DNA of 64,000 nt from Burkholderia sp. SRS-46 (lineage in GTDB: Bacteria; Pseudomonadota; Gammaproteobacteria; Burkholderiales; Burkholderiaceae). This document shows, one piece after another, positions 9,662-18,895 of this stretch. Within the stretch, counting starts at the first letter, position 1. Each line of letters opens with the position of its first letter. Both the position numbers and the translations under genes were made by a program. The notes under the pieces are model-generated. The model made no database searches and was not told the origin of the DNA. It worked only from the letters and a program-made list of their open reading frames with translations. The DNA is taken from NCBI RefSeq assembly GCF_004343775.1, contig NZ_PTXL01000002.1, positions 868,001 through 932,000 on the forward strand. Reading direction: 5' to 3'.

Positions 9662-10909
9662 TCATGCGTGCTGCTGATTCGACTGCCGCAACTCGGCATC
9701 GTCCTGCGCGTGTTCCGGGCCCGCGAGCTTGACCGCGACCGCCGCGGCCGTGGTGCTTGCATACACGTTCAGCGCCGTGCGCCCCATGTCGAAGAAGGCG
9801 TCCACGCCGAGGATCAGCAGCACGGCATCCGCCGGCAGGCCGATCGACGTGAGCACCACGGTGATCGCGACGATCGCGCCGGACGGCACGTTGGCCGCGC
9901 CGTCGATCGTGACGATCGTGAGGATCGCGACCGTCAGCACGATCGGCCAGGTCCAGACGAGGTGATACGCGTCGCCGAGGTAGCCGACCGCGAGCGCCGT
10001 ATAGAGCACCGCGCCATCGCGATTGAAGATGTAGGCGAGCGGCAGGATCGTCGACCCGACGCCGCGCGGCACGCCCATCTCGGTCAGCTTCTTCAGGTGC
10101 AGCGGAAACGTGATCTCCGACGAGCGCGTCGTGAAGGCGAGGATCAGCGGCTCGCGCACCTTGCGCAGCACCGCGAGCGGCGACTGGCCCGACAGCTTGA
10201 TGATCGTCGTCAGGATCACCGCGAGGATCGCCATGCCGAGATACGCAACACTCAGCAGCTTGAGCAACGGGTGCAGCGCCGCGAAGCCCTTGGTCGCGAA
10301 CAGCAGCGCGAGCGCCGAGAAGATCGCGAGCGGCGACCATGCGATCACCCATTCGACCAGCTTGAACAGCGCGGCCAGCAGTGCCTCGAAAACTGCGATC
10401 GCAGGCTCCGCACGATCCGGAACCGCGGCCAGTGCGGAGCCGAGCAGCAGGCCGAACACCAGCACCGGCAACGAGTTGCCCGCCGCGAGCGCCGCCACGA
10501 TGTTGCTCGGGATCAGGTCGACCACGAACTGCATCCAGTCGATCGACGACGCGAGATGCGCCGGCATCGCGCCCGTTTGCGTCATGCTCGCGCCGAGGCC
10601 GGGGCGGAACGCGAAGTTCAGCAGCAGCCCGAGCGCCGCCGCCAGCGCGGTCATCGCGATGAAGAACGCGATGCTCAGGCCCGCGACGGAGCCGAGCCGG
10701 CCGCGCTGCTGCCGCGCGCGATAGACGCCGAGCGTCACCGACAGGAAGATCAGCGGCATCACGACCATCTTGATCGCGTGCCCGAAAATGGCCGTGACGA
10801 AACCGAGTTTCGCGCCGACGTCCGGCAGCCAGATACCGCATGCGCCGCCCAGCACGAGGCCGGTAAACATCTGAATCGGCAGCGAGATTTTCGAGGGAGT
10901 CTTATTCAT
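9662..10909 (-). CDS. Dicarboxylate/amino acid:cation symporter (DAACS family)
   Basis: Sodium- or proton-coupled importer of C4-dicarboxylates or acidic amino acids, 415 residues with about eight helices and two re-entrant loops. Family signatures are TTRSSEITFPLHLKKL (serine-rich HP1), IFNRDGAVLY (the NMDGT-like TM7 motif, here NRDG) and DAFFDMGRTALNV (TM8 with the conserved D, R, T and N). The NMDGT variant suggests an unusual substrate or cation preference compared with DctA and GltP. Its start overlaps the stop of the upstream GntR gene by eight bases, so the two are co-transcribed and the GntR protein is the likely regulator. Confidence 0.9.
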   Translation of the reverse strand: MNKTPSKISLPIQMFTGLVLGGACGIWLPDVGAKLGFVTAIFGHAIKMVVMPLIFLSVTLGVYRARQQRGRLGSVAGLSIAFFIAMTALAAALGLLLNFAFRPGLGASMTQTGAMPAHLASSIDWMQFVVDLIPSNIVAALAAGNSLPVLVFGLLLGSALAAVPDRAEPAIAVFEALLAALFKLVEWVIAWSPLAIFSALALLFATKGFAALHPLLKLLSVAYLGMAILAVILTTIIKLSGQSPLAVLRKVREPLILAFTTRSSEITFPLHLKKLTEMGVPRGVGSTILPLAYIFNRDGAVLYTALAVGYLGDAYHLVWTWPIVLTVAILTIVTIDGAANVPSGAIVAITVVLTSIGLPADAVLLILGVDAFFDMGRTALNVYASTTAAAVAVKLAGPEHAQDDAELRQSNQQHA

Positions 10910-11555
10910 GTTGTGCTCGTATTAATCTGATTCGCGCGGGTGTTCCGTCGACAATGTGATTCCACATATGCTGCCGAGCGAGTTCGCAATCCTTTTCGAC
11001 GATCGCGTGATAAATCCGCATATGCTCGATCGTCCCGCGGCGGACCGTCTCTGCATCGCCCCGCGGCAATTCATTCAGCGCGAGGGTCTGTACCCGCAGG
11101 AGTTCGTAGGCCGTCGAAATCCGCGGATTCCTCGCCGCGAGGAACAGTTCCTGGTGAAACACCCAGCCGATGCGCTGCTCGACCATGATGTCGCCCGTGT
11201 CCGCATCGAGCAGCCGCTTCATCCTGTCCGCGGCCTCGCTGAGGCCGTCGGTCGCGCCGCCCCGGGCCGCGAGATAGGCTGCCGTGCTCTCCAGCGCCAG
11301 CCGCATTTCGAAAATCTCGCGCAGATCGTCGTTGGTCGGCGACGTGACGAACGTGCCGCTCTTGCCCACGACGGTGACGAGCCCCTCGGCCTCGAGAAGG
11401 TGCAGCGCGCTGCGCACCGGCATCTGCCCGAAACCCAGTTCGCCGGCCAGGCCCCGATGAGAAATCTTTTGTCCAGGCGTGAGTCGCCCGTCAAAGATCC
11501 GCGCGCGAATCTCTTCGTAGGCATTCTCGGCATTGGTCAATGGCTTCCCCGTCAT
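10902..11555 (-). CDS. GntR-family (FadR/FCD subgroup) regulator
   Basis: A 217-residue regulator. The N-terminal winged helix reads AYEEIRARIFDGRLTPGQKI and MPVRSALHLLEAEGLVTVV. The C-terminal all-helical FCD domain carries RLALESTAAYLAA and the metal- or ligand-binding histidines in FHQELFLAA and EHMRIYHAIVEKD. FCD regulators usually sense organic acids, which fits the overlapping downstream dicarboxylate symporter. The AT-rich 11556-11705 region should hold its promoter and operator. Acts on its own operon by inference. Confidence 0.9.
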   Translation of the reverse strand: MTGKPLTNAENAYEEIRARIFDGRLTPGQKISHRGLAGELGFGQMPVRSALHLLEAEGLVTVVGKSGTFVTSPTNDDLREIFEMRLALESTAAYLAARGGATDGLSEAADRMKRLLDADTGDIMVEQRIGWVFHQELFLAARNPRISTAYELLRVQTLALNELPRGDAETVRRGTIEHMRIYHAIVEKDCELARQHMWNHIVDGTPARIRLIRAQHE

Positions 11556-11705
11556 CTGAGATCACAGTTTAATGACTTGTTAGAAATGGAATCTGCGACT
11601 TCGGAAGATTATCTTCTCGCTTTAATTTCGACAACTGTAATTTATGCTGGTGCGGTAAATTTCGTGTCTGGACTAAAACCAGTTCCAGAAACAATTGGAA
11701 AAACC

Positions 11706-12170
11706 ATGACCCAAAATGGCGTTTTGTTTACGATTTCAGTGATTCAGGCGGAACAGACCTATCCGCTTCGGGCCGAGGTTTTGCTCCAGAGAGACGAGGA
11801 TGCATGCACGCTGCCGGGCGATCATGCGCAGACAACCATCCACCTCGCCGTCCGCGATCGCGAACGCATCGTGGCGATCGCGTCGCTGTGCGAGGATCGG
11901 CCGGAAGGCAGCGCCCCCTCGCTGCGCGCGTGGCGCCTGCGCGGGATGGCCGTGGATGCCTCCGTGCGGGGGCTCGGCTTCGGCCGCCTGCTCGTGCACC
12001 TGTGCCTGCGTCATGCGCAGGCGCGCGATGCGGAGCTGGTGTGGTGCACCGCGCGCGAATCCGCGCACGGCTTCTACGAGAAGCTGGGCTTCGCGGCCGA
12101 CGCGCAGCCGCTCACGATGCCCAGCCGGCCGGACCTCAGCTTCTACCTGATGCGGCATCGCTTCGCATGA
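11706..12170 (+). CDS. GNAT-family N-acetyltransferase
   Basis: A 154-residue acetyl-CoA-dependent acetyltransferase. Motif A (RLRGMAVDASVRGLGFGRLL, with the R/Q-x-x-G-x-G/A pyrophosphate loop as RGLGFGR) and the C-terminal FYEKLGFAAD motif are clear. The ATG at 11706 follows an AT-rich leader with a weak TTGGA. Acceptor unknown. Convergent with the glutathione transferase gene 18 bases downstream. Confidence 0.85.
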   Translation: MTQNGVLFTISVIQAEQTYPLRAEVLLQRDEDACTLPGDHAQTTIHLAVRDRERIVAIASLCEDRPEGSAPSLRAWRLRGMAVDASVRGLGFGRLLVHLCLRHAQARDAELVWCTARESAHGFYEKLGFAADAQPLTMPSRPDLSFYLMRHRFA

Positions 12171-12174
12171 GGCC

Positions 12175-12872
<698 letters not shown>

Positions 12873-12959
12873 TCATGACACGCCGGCCGAGGCATCGACC
12901 GGCGTGCAGCAGTGTAGCAACGCGCGCGGCCGCGCGTGAGCGGGTATGGCGCGTGCGCG

Positions 12960-13391
12960 TCAGGCCGGCCAGCGGTAGCCGAGCACCGCGTCGAGCGGAT
13001 ACGCGAGCTCGCGCACTTCCTCGAGCTGGTTGCCGCCGAACAGGTAGACGTGCGCGTCGTCGTGACGGAGATAGAACCCGACGTGCCCTTTCCAGCTCGC
13101 GGGATCGTCGCGCGTGAGCACCGCGACGCAGCCGTAGACCGGCCGCTCGAGCGCCCTGCCCCATTCGAGCCATGAGCGCGCGAGCGCGGAGCCCGTGCCG
13201 CGCAGGCCCGCATGCGCCATGCACCAGTTCATGAACGACGAGCACCACGAGATCTTGTCGTCGTAGCCGACCAGGTTCGTGTGGTTGTTGTATTCGACGA
13301 TGCGGGGATTCGTTGCGCCCGCGGGGAAGCGACGCACGCCGCGTTCTCTCATCGCGACGGGCATCCAGGCCGGATGTTGTTCGACAGTCAT
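12960..13391 (-). CDS. TIGR02594-type NlpC/P60-CHAP-like protein
   Basis: A 143-residue protein of the TIGR02594 family, a small papain-fold group related to CHAP/NlpC amidases that cut peptidoglycan or act as phage-type endolysins. The catalytic Cys lies in the ISWCSSFMNWCMAHAG segment and the His in KGHVGFYL, followed by LFGGNQ, the usual order for this fold. No signal peptide is seen at the ATG at 13391, so export would need another route. Upstream in-frame codons extend the frame but look non-coding. It is not obviously in an operon. Confidence 0.75.
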   Translation of the reverse strand: MTVEQHPAWMPVAMRERGVRRFPAGATNPRIVEYNNHTNLVGYDDKISWCSSFMNWCMAHAGLRGTGSALARSWLEWGRALERPVYGCVAVLTRDDPASWKGHVGFYLRHDDAHVYLFGGNQLEEVRELAYPLDAVLGYRWPA

Positions 13392-14018
13392 GTGCGTGAC
13401 GTCAGGGTGTCGTTTATCGGTGCAGGCATCGTCGCCGATCCGCACACGGATGTCGAGCGGCGCACGCGTCGAATCGTCGGGACGATCGCCGCCATTCGGG
13501 TATGGATCGTGCTGGCGCGTCGTGGCGGGACATCGGCAACGCATGCCGCGATACGTCGCACTCGATCGCACATGACGAAATCCGAACCACGCAGTCACTT
13601 CACTCGCGCGCTTTGGGGTCTCATCGAAATCATCTTTTACACACAATTACAGTAGCGCCCCGGTGATTTCACTAGCCTGAATTGAGTCGCGATGCCGCTG
13701 CCGGGCAAGTGCCGGTGCAGACGATCGCGAGTCGCCATCACGGTTGCAAGACCCGTTCATCCACGCTCCGCGCCAGCGGAGCTGACCAAGGGGCCGGCCC
13801 GGCCGGCCCGTTCAGACGGTGTGTCGATCCGACGAACGCTCGGAACGGTTGCACCGCGGACAACAGACGACACAGGCGGATCGGGACCGGCGCGCGGCTG
13901 ACGCGTGCCACGGTTCCGGCTTGCCTTCGACGACGCTGCCCGGCGCGACCTCCGCGCCGGGCATGCGATGCCGTTCGCCCACTCGTATGCGCGCTTGATT
14001 GTCATGCAGGAGAGCCTT
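13392..14018 (+). other. 627-bp leader of the polysaccharide operon with stacked hairpins
   Basis: No gene is seen. The first 250 bases should hold promoters for both flanking genes. The second half contains three perfect hairpins in a row: GCTCCGC/GCGGAGC (13765-13782), GGGCCGG/CCGGCCC (13791-13809) and an 11-bp stem TGCCCGGCGCG/CGCGCCGGGCA (13937-13963) with a five-base loop, 55 bases before the first operon ATG. They may form a structured 5' untranslated region or attenuator. Confidence 0.5.
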
Positions 14019-15530
14019 ATGTCCGAACCGCAACGCGACCCTCGCCCGCCCGGCGGCGATCCCGAAGCCCCCGTCACGCACGACAACCCCGTGCTGCGCC
14101 GCCAGTCGGTCGCGCGGCGGCCGCTGTGGCACCTCGTCGTGCGCACGGGTGGCTATGGCGTGGTGCTGTTCGTCATCTGGGTGGTGATGACGATCATGTT
14201 CCCGAACATCTTCACGCGCTCGTCCGAACGGGCCGTGTTCAACAGCCAGGTGACGCTCGTCACGTCGCCGGTCGAAGGGGTCGTCACGCAGCAGCACGTG
14301 GCGATCGGCAAGCCGTTCGCCGCGAACCAGCCGCTGATGACGGTACAGAACCCCAATATCGATCGCGCGCTGCTGATCGACCTGACCGGCAAGGCGCTCG
14401 ACAACCAGCAGCACTACGACGCCGCGCGCGCGCAGCTCGCCGGCGACGAGAGCCAGCTCGCGTCCACCGATCACGACCTGCAGCGCTATCAAGGCGCATC
14501 GCAGAAGCAGCACGCGGCGAGCATCCGCGCGCTGGAGGCGCGGCTCGCGGTCGCGAAGACGCAGGTCGACCAGCAGGCGGAAGTCGTCAGCCGCAACCAG
14601 GCGATGCAGTCGGCCGGCGCGGTGAGCGAGGCATACACGAATGCGTCGCGCTACCAGCTGTCGATGCTGTCGAACGCGAAGGCGGCGGCCGCGGCCGAAC
14701 TCGATCACGCGACGGCCGACAGCAATGCGTCGAGGAATCGCGTCTATGCATCCGCGAGCGACGGCCCGGTAGCCTCGCTCGAACAGCGCGGCCGGCTGCT
14801 CGGCGCGGACATCGTGCAGCGCAAGGCGGAAATGACGCAGTTCCAGGCGTACGGCCAGTCGGTGGACAAGATGATCGCCACCGAGAAGGAGCGGCTCGAG
14901 CGGCTCACCAATCTCGAGATCCGCTCCAGCGAACCGGGCATCGTCGAGGACGTGCTCGCGCCGCCCGGCATGCGCGTCGCGGCCGGCGCGACGCTGATCC
15001 GCGCGAGCGACTGCGCGAAATCGCGCGTGGTCGCCGTGTTCCCGCGCAGCCTGAGCGACGACCTGCTGCCCGGCACGCGCCTGAACGTGCACATGGACGG
15101 CGTACCGATCACGCTGCCCGCCTCGGTATCCGACGTGCTGCCGCGTGCGTCCGAAGGCGAGCAGGCGCGCTACTTCGTGCCGTTCCCGCCGATCGAGAAG
15201 AACGAGATCTACGTGATCGCGAAGCTCGACCGGCCGCTGTCGACGCTGCCCGTCAGCATGCACACCGACGCGACCGACCGCTGCGCGATGGGCCGCTGGG
15301 CGAAGGTCAGCCTCAAGCAGAGCTGGCTCGGCAGCAGCGTGGCCGATCTCGTGCCGCTCGACGCGAGCGCGAACTGGCGCGACGCCCTCGCGTCGATCGC
15401 CGACCATGGGCGGCGCTGGCTCGATGACCTCCGGGCCGCCGCGTATCGTCACCGGCACTGGCTCGACGACCTCGGCGCGGCCGTCGATCGCGGCATCGAC
15501 TGGCTGCGCGGCCTCGTGTCGCAACGCTGA
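14019..15530 (+). CDS. Membrane-fusion (HlyD-like) protein of the glycan operon
   Basis: A 503-residue periplasmic adaptor anchored by one helix (GYGVVLFVIWVVMTIMF, about residues 46-62). It has a lipoyl half (NSQVTLVTSPVEGVVTQQHV), a long coiled coil (about 120-300) and the second lipoyl half (LEIRSSEPGIVEDVLAPPGM) with a beta-barrel. The C-terminal ~45 residues are Arg/Trp/Asp-rich repeats (RRWLDDLRAA, HWLDDLGAA, IDWLRGL) not usual in HlyD proteins. The ATG at 14019 follows CAGGAGAG. First gene of a four-gene operon with a PilZ-containing GT2 synthase, so it should guide the polymer through the periplasm, as BgsB does for the Sinorhizobium mixed-linkage glucan. Confidence 0.85.
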   Translation: MSEPQRDPRPPGGDPEAPVTHDNPVLRRQSVARRPLWHLVVRTGGYGVVLFVIWVVMTIMFPNIFTRSSERAVFNSQVTLVTSPVEGVVTQQHVAIGKPFAANQPLMTVQNPNIDRALLIDLTGKALDNQQHYDAARAQLAGDESQLASTDHDLQRYQGASQKQHAASIRALEARLAVAKTQVDQQAEVVSRNQAMQSAGAVSEAYTNASRYQLSMLSNAKAAAAAELDHATADSNASRNRVYASASDGPVASLEQRGRLLGADIVQRKAEMTQFQAYGQSVDKMIATEKERLERLTNLEIRSSEPGIVEDVLAPPGMRVAAGATLIRASDCAKSRVVAVFPRSLSDDLLPGTRLNVHMDGVPITLPASVSDVLPRASEGEQARYFVPFPPIEKNEIYVIAKLDRPLSTLPVSMHTDATDRCAMGRWAKVSLKQSWLGSSVADLVPLDASANWRDALASIADHGRRWLDDLRAAAYRHRHWLDDLGAAVDRGIDWLRGLVSQR

Positions 15531-15550
15531 GCGCACACGGAGCCGTGCCC

Positions 15551-16879
15551 ATGAAGCCGCCCTTCCCGCACCGTTTGCGCCAGGTCGCGTGGTGCGCGAT
15601 GCTGCCGCTCATCCCGCTGCTGTTCGCCGCGCCTGACACGCGTGGCGCCGACACCGCGCCGCCGCAGCGCGCGGAACTGCTGGCCGCCGGCTGCAAGACG
15701 CTCGCCGAGCGCGTCGCGGCCGTGCCGGGCTCGGGGCCCGTGTTCCTGAGCAGCTACGAGCCCGCGCCCGGCGGCCCCGCGCTCGCGCCGGCGCTGACGC
15801 AGGCGGCGTTCGTCTACGACAACGCGCTCGCCGGCATCGCGCTAGTCGCATGCCGCAGGCCCGACGACGCGCGCCGCATCGCCGACGCGATCCTGCAGGC
15901 GAGCCGGCAGGATCGCCACTACCACGACATGCGACTGCGCAATGCATACCGCGCCGGCGCGCTGCCGGCCGGCCCGGCGCCGCTGCCCGGCTGGTGGGAC
16001 GAGCCGAGCAGGAAGTGGTTCGAGGATGCGTACCAGGCCGGCACCGCCACCGGCAACGTCGCGTGGGCCGCGCTGGCACTGCTGGCCGTCGGCGACGCCA
16101 CGCACGACAAGCGCTATCTCGACGGCGCCGCCGCGCTGATGGGCTGGGTCGATCCGGGCCGGCGCGATACGCGCGCGCCGGCCGGCTATATCGGCGGCGA
16201 GTTCGGGCACGAGCCGCAGCCGATCCATCAAGGGTGGAAATCCACCGAGCACAACACCGACACCTACGCGGTGTTCCGCTGGCTCGCCGAGCGCACCGGA
16301 GACGCGCGCTGGCGCGCGGCCGCGGACCGCTCGCGCGCCTTCGTCGCGGCGATGTGGGATGCGCGCGAAGGCCGCTTCCTGATCGGCACGCGCGACGACG
16401 GGCACAGCCCGAACGTGGGCCCGTCCGCGCTCGACGCGTCGCTGTGGCCGCTGCTCGCGATCCCCGACGCGCCGCCCGACTGGCGCCGCAGCCTCGCGTG
16501 GGTCGAGCGTGCGCACCGCATCAACGGCGGCTACGGCTTCAATGCGCAGCCGGACGGCGTGTGGACCGAAGGCACCGGCCAGGCCGCGCTCACGCTGCAG
16601 GCGGCCGGGCAGGCCGACAACGCGCGGCCGCTGTGGGCGCTGCTGCTGTCGCAGCGCGCGCCGTCCGGCCTGCTCTATGCGACGCCCGAACCGCGCATTC
16701 GCACCGGGCTGCAGATCGGGCCGACGTCGAAGACCGACGATTTCTACTACTTCCACCTGCCGCACCTCGGCGCGACCGCCTGGGCCGTGCTCGCGGCGGC
16801 TGGCTGGAACCCGTTCCGCCCAGGCGGCTGCCTGCCCGTCGGCTGCCCCGGCGGCGGCACCGCCCACGCTCAGGAGTGA
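15551..16879 (+). CDS. Secreted six-hairpin glycosidase-like protein
   Basis: A 442-residue protein with a signal peptide (QVAWCAMLPLIPLLFAAPDTRGA). The body reads as an alpha/alpha-toroid: repeated helices with aromatic and acidic residues (FVYDNALAGIALVAC, EHNTDTYAVFRWLAERTGD, VWTEGTGQAALTLQAAG, FYYFHLPHLGATAWAVLAA). This matches six-hairpin glycosidase-like proteins; the exact GH family is not certain. The ATG at 15551 has GGAG eight bases upstream. It lies between the adaptor and the synthase (three-base gap to the latter), so it probably trims, edits or binds the nascent glycan in the periplasm, the role BcsZ plays for cellulose. Confidence 0.72.
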   Translation: MKPPFPHRLRQVAWCAMLPLIPLLFAAPDTRGADTAPPQRAELLAAGCKTLAERVAAVPGSGPVFLSSYEPAPGGPALAPALTQAAFVYDNALAGIALVACRRPDDARRIADAILQASRQDRHYHDMRLRNAYRAGALPAGPAPLPGWWDEPSRKWFEDAYQAGTATGNVAWAALALLAVGDATHDKRYLDGAAALMGWVDPGRRDTRAPAGYIGGEFGHEPQPIHQGWKSTEHNTDTYAVFRWLAERTGDARWRAAADRSRAFVAAMWDAREGRFLIGTRDDGHSPNVGPSALDASLWPLLAIPDAPPDWRRSLAWVERAHRINGGYGFNAQPDGVWTEGTGQAALTLQAAGQADNARPLWALLLSQRAPSGLLYATPEPRIRTGLQIGPTSKTDDFYYFHLPHLGATAWAVLAAAGWNPFRPGGCLPVGCPGGGTAHAQE

Positions 16880-16881
16880 CG

Positions 16882-18849
16882 ATGTTCGATTTCTTTCTCG
16901 AAGGCCGGAACCTGCTCGTCATCAACGGCGGCGTACTGCTGGTCGTGTTCGTGCTGACACGCGTCGGCAAACGCACGCGCGCGATCGACCGCATCCTGTT
17001 CGGCGGCGTCGCCGCCGCGCTGCTGCTCACGTACCTGCTGTGGCGCGCGACCCAGACGCTGCCCGAGCCGCGCATGGATTTTCCGAGCGTGTGGGCGCAC
17101 GTGTTCTTCGGCTTCGAGTGCATCGCGCTGCTCTATACGCTGATCTCGATCGTCGTGCTCACGCGCACCAGCGATCACTCGCCCGACGCCGATGCCGGCG
17201 AGGCGCGGCTGCGGCGCGCCGCGAAGGTGCCGCGCGTCGACATCTTCATCGCGACCTACAACGAAGGGCTCGAGATTCTCGAGAAGACCATCGTGTCCGC
17301 GCTCGCGATCGACTATCCGGACTTCCGCGTGTGGGTGCTCGACGACACGCGCCGCGACTGGCTCAAGGCCTTCTGCGAGCAGGTGGGCGCGCACTACGTG
17401 ACCCGCCCGGACAACACGCATGCGAAGGCCGGCAACCTCAACAACGGGCTGCGTAAAAGCGCGCAGGGCCCGGACGGCGGTGCGCCGTACATCATGGTGC
17501 TCGACGCCGATTTCGCGCCGCACCGGAACATCCTGATGCGCACGGTCGGCCTGTTTGCCGACCCGGAAGTCGGCGTCGTGCAGACGCCGCAGTTCTACTA
17601 CAACGCCGATCCCGTGCAGTACAACCTGCGCTCGACCGAATGCTGGGTCGACGAGCAGCGCGCGTTCTTCGACGTGATGCAGCCCGCGAAAGACGCGTGG
17701 GGCTCGGCGTTCTGCATCGGCACGTCGTTCGTCGTGCGACGCGATCTCGTCGATCACATCGGCGGCTTTCCGACCGGCACCGTCACCGAGGACATCCACC
17801 TCACCTACCGGCTGATGCCGCACGGCTATGTCACGCGCTGGCTCAACGAGCGGCTGTCGGTCGGGCTGTCGGCCGAAGGGCTGGCCGAGTACATCAGCCA
17901 GCGCAGCCGCTGGGGGCTCGGCACGATCCAGGTTGCCCTCACGCCGGACGGCCCGCTGCGCGGCCGCGGCTACACCTTCACGCAGCGGCTGCACTACGTG
18001 CACGGGATGCTGCACTGGCTGAGCCGGCCGTTCACGCTGATGCTGCTCGTCGGGCCGCTGCTGTACTGGTATTTCAACGTGCCGACGCTGTACGGCGAGC
18101 CGATGCAGTTCCTCGCATACGGGGTGCCGACGCTGATCGCGTACTGGGGCTACAGCATGTGGATCACCGGACGGCGCGCGCTGCCGATCTTCACCGAGGT
18201 CACGCAGATCGTCTGTGCGCTGGCGGTGAGCGCATCGCTCGCGAGCGCGATCCTGCGGCCGTTCGGGCGGCCGTTCAAGGTGACCAACAAGGGGCTGGAC
18301 CGCTCGAAGCTCATCATCCACGGCAAGTTCGCGGCGCTGTACGGGAGCCTGATCGTGCTGTCCGCGCTCGGGCTCGGGCATGCGCTGGTGAACGATCCGG
18401 GCGCGGCGGCGCTCGTGTTCAACTCGGCGTGGACCGGCATTTCGCTGTTGCTTTACCTCACGTCGCTGCTCGTGTGCGTGGAGTTGCCGAGGCCGCGCAA
18501 GGAAGAGCGCTTCCCGTATCACGTGGCCGCGCGACTGCGTGTCGGCCAGCAGGAATATGCGGTGACGACGCACGACCTGTCGTGCAACGGCGTGGCCGTG
18601 CTCACGCAGCAGGCCGCGGCATTGCCGGTAAACGCGGAAGGCGCGCTGTGGCTTGCGCAGACCGGCTGGATGCCGTGTCGCATCGTGCGCCGCCGCGATC
18701 AACTGCTCGGCATCGCGCTGCACACGGACACGGCGTCGCGCCACGCGCTGATCCGCCTGCTGTTCAGCGATCCGCCGCACAACATCGCGAAACAGGGCCA
18801 GCCGAAGCTCGCGATCTCGCGCCTGATGCAGCGCGCGCTGTCGGATTGA
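16882..18849 (+). CDS. GT2 processive glycan synthase with C-terminal PilZ domain
   Basis: A 655-residue membrane glycosyltransferase, cellulose/curdlan synthase-like. Two or three N-terminal helices precede the cytosolic GT2 domain with all catalytic motifs: D154-D155, D208-A-D210, T302-E303-D304 and Q340-R-S-R-W344. More helices follow (about 370-530). The C-terminal PilZ domain keeps both c-di-GMP motifs: R539-K-E-E-R543 (RxxxR) and D565-L-S-C-N-G570 (DxSxxG). Polymerisation should therefore be switched on by c-di-GMP, as in BcsA. There is no BcsB/BcsC/BcsZ set; instead an HlyD-type adaptor and a TolC-type channel flank it, an arrangement closer to BgsBA or CrdASC systems. Sugar not readable. 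Confidence 0.9.
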   Translation: MFDFFLEGRNLLVINGGVLLVVFVLTRVGKRTRAIDRILFGGVAAALLLTYLLWRATQTLPEPRMDFPSVWAHVFFGFECIALLYTLISIVVLTRTSDHSPDADAGEARLRRAAKVPRVDIFIATYNEGLEILEKTIVSALAIDYPDFRVWVLDDTRRDWLKAFCEQVGAHYVTRPDNTHAKAGNLNNGLRKSAQGPDGGAPYIMVLDADFAPHRNILMRTVGLFADPEVGVVQTPQFYYNADPVQYNLRSTECWVDEQRAFFDVMQPAKDAWGSAFCIGTSFVVRRDLVDHIGGFPTGTVTEDIHLTYRLMPHGYVTRWLNERLSVGLSAEGLAEYISQRSRWGLGTIQVALTPDGPLRGRGYTFTQRLHYVHGMLHWLSRPFTLMLLVGPLLYWYFNVPTLYGEPMQFLAYGVPTLIAYWGYSMWITGRRALPIFTEVTQIVCALAVSASLASAILRPFGRPFKVTNKGLDRSKLIIHGKFAALYGSLIVLSALGLGHALVNDPGAAALVFNSAWTGISLLLYLTSLLVCVELPRPRKEERFPYHVAARLRVGQQEYAVTTHDLSCNGVAVLTQQAAALPVNAEGALWLAQTGWMPCRIVRRRDQLLGIALHTDTASRHALIRLLFSDPPHNIAKQGQPKLAISRLMQRALSD

Positions 18850-18895
18850 GCCCGACCCTCGCCGCCTTTCTTCTTTCGCTCCGGGAACGTCGATC

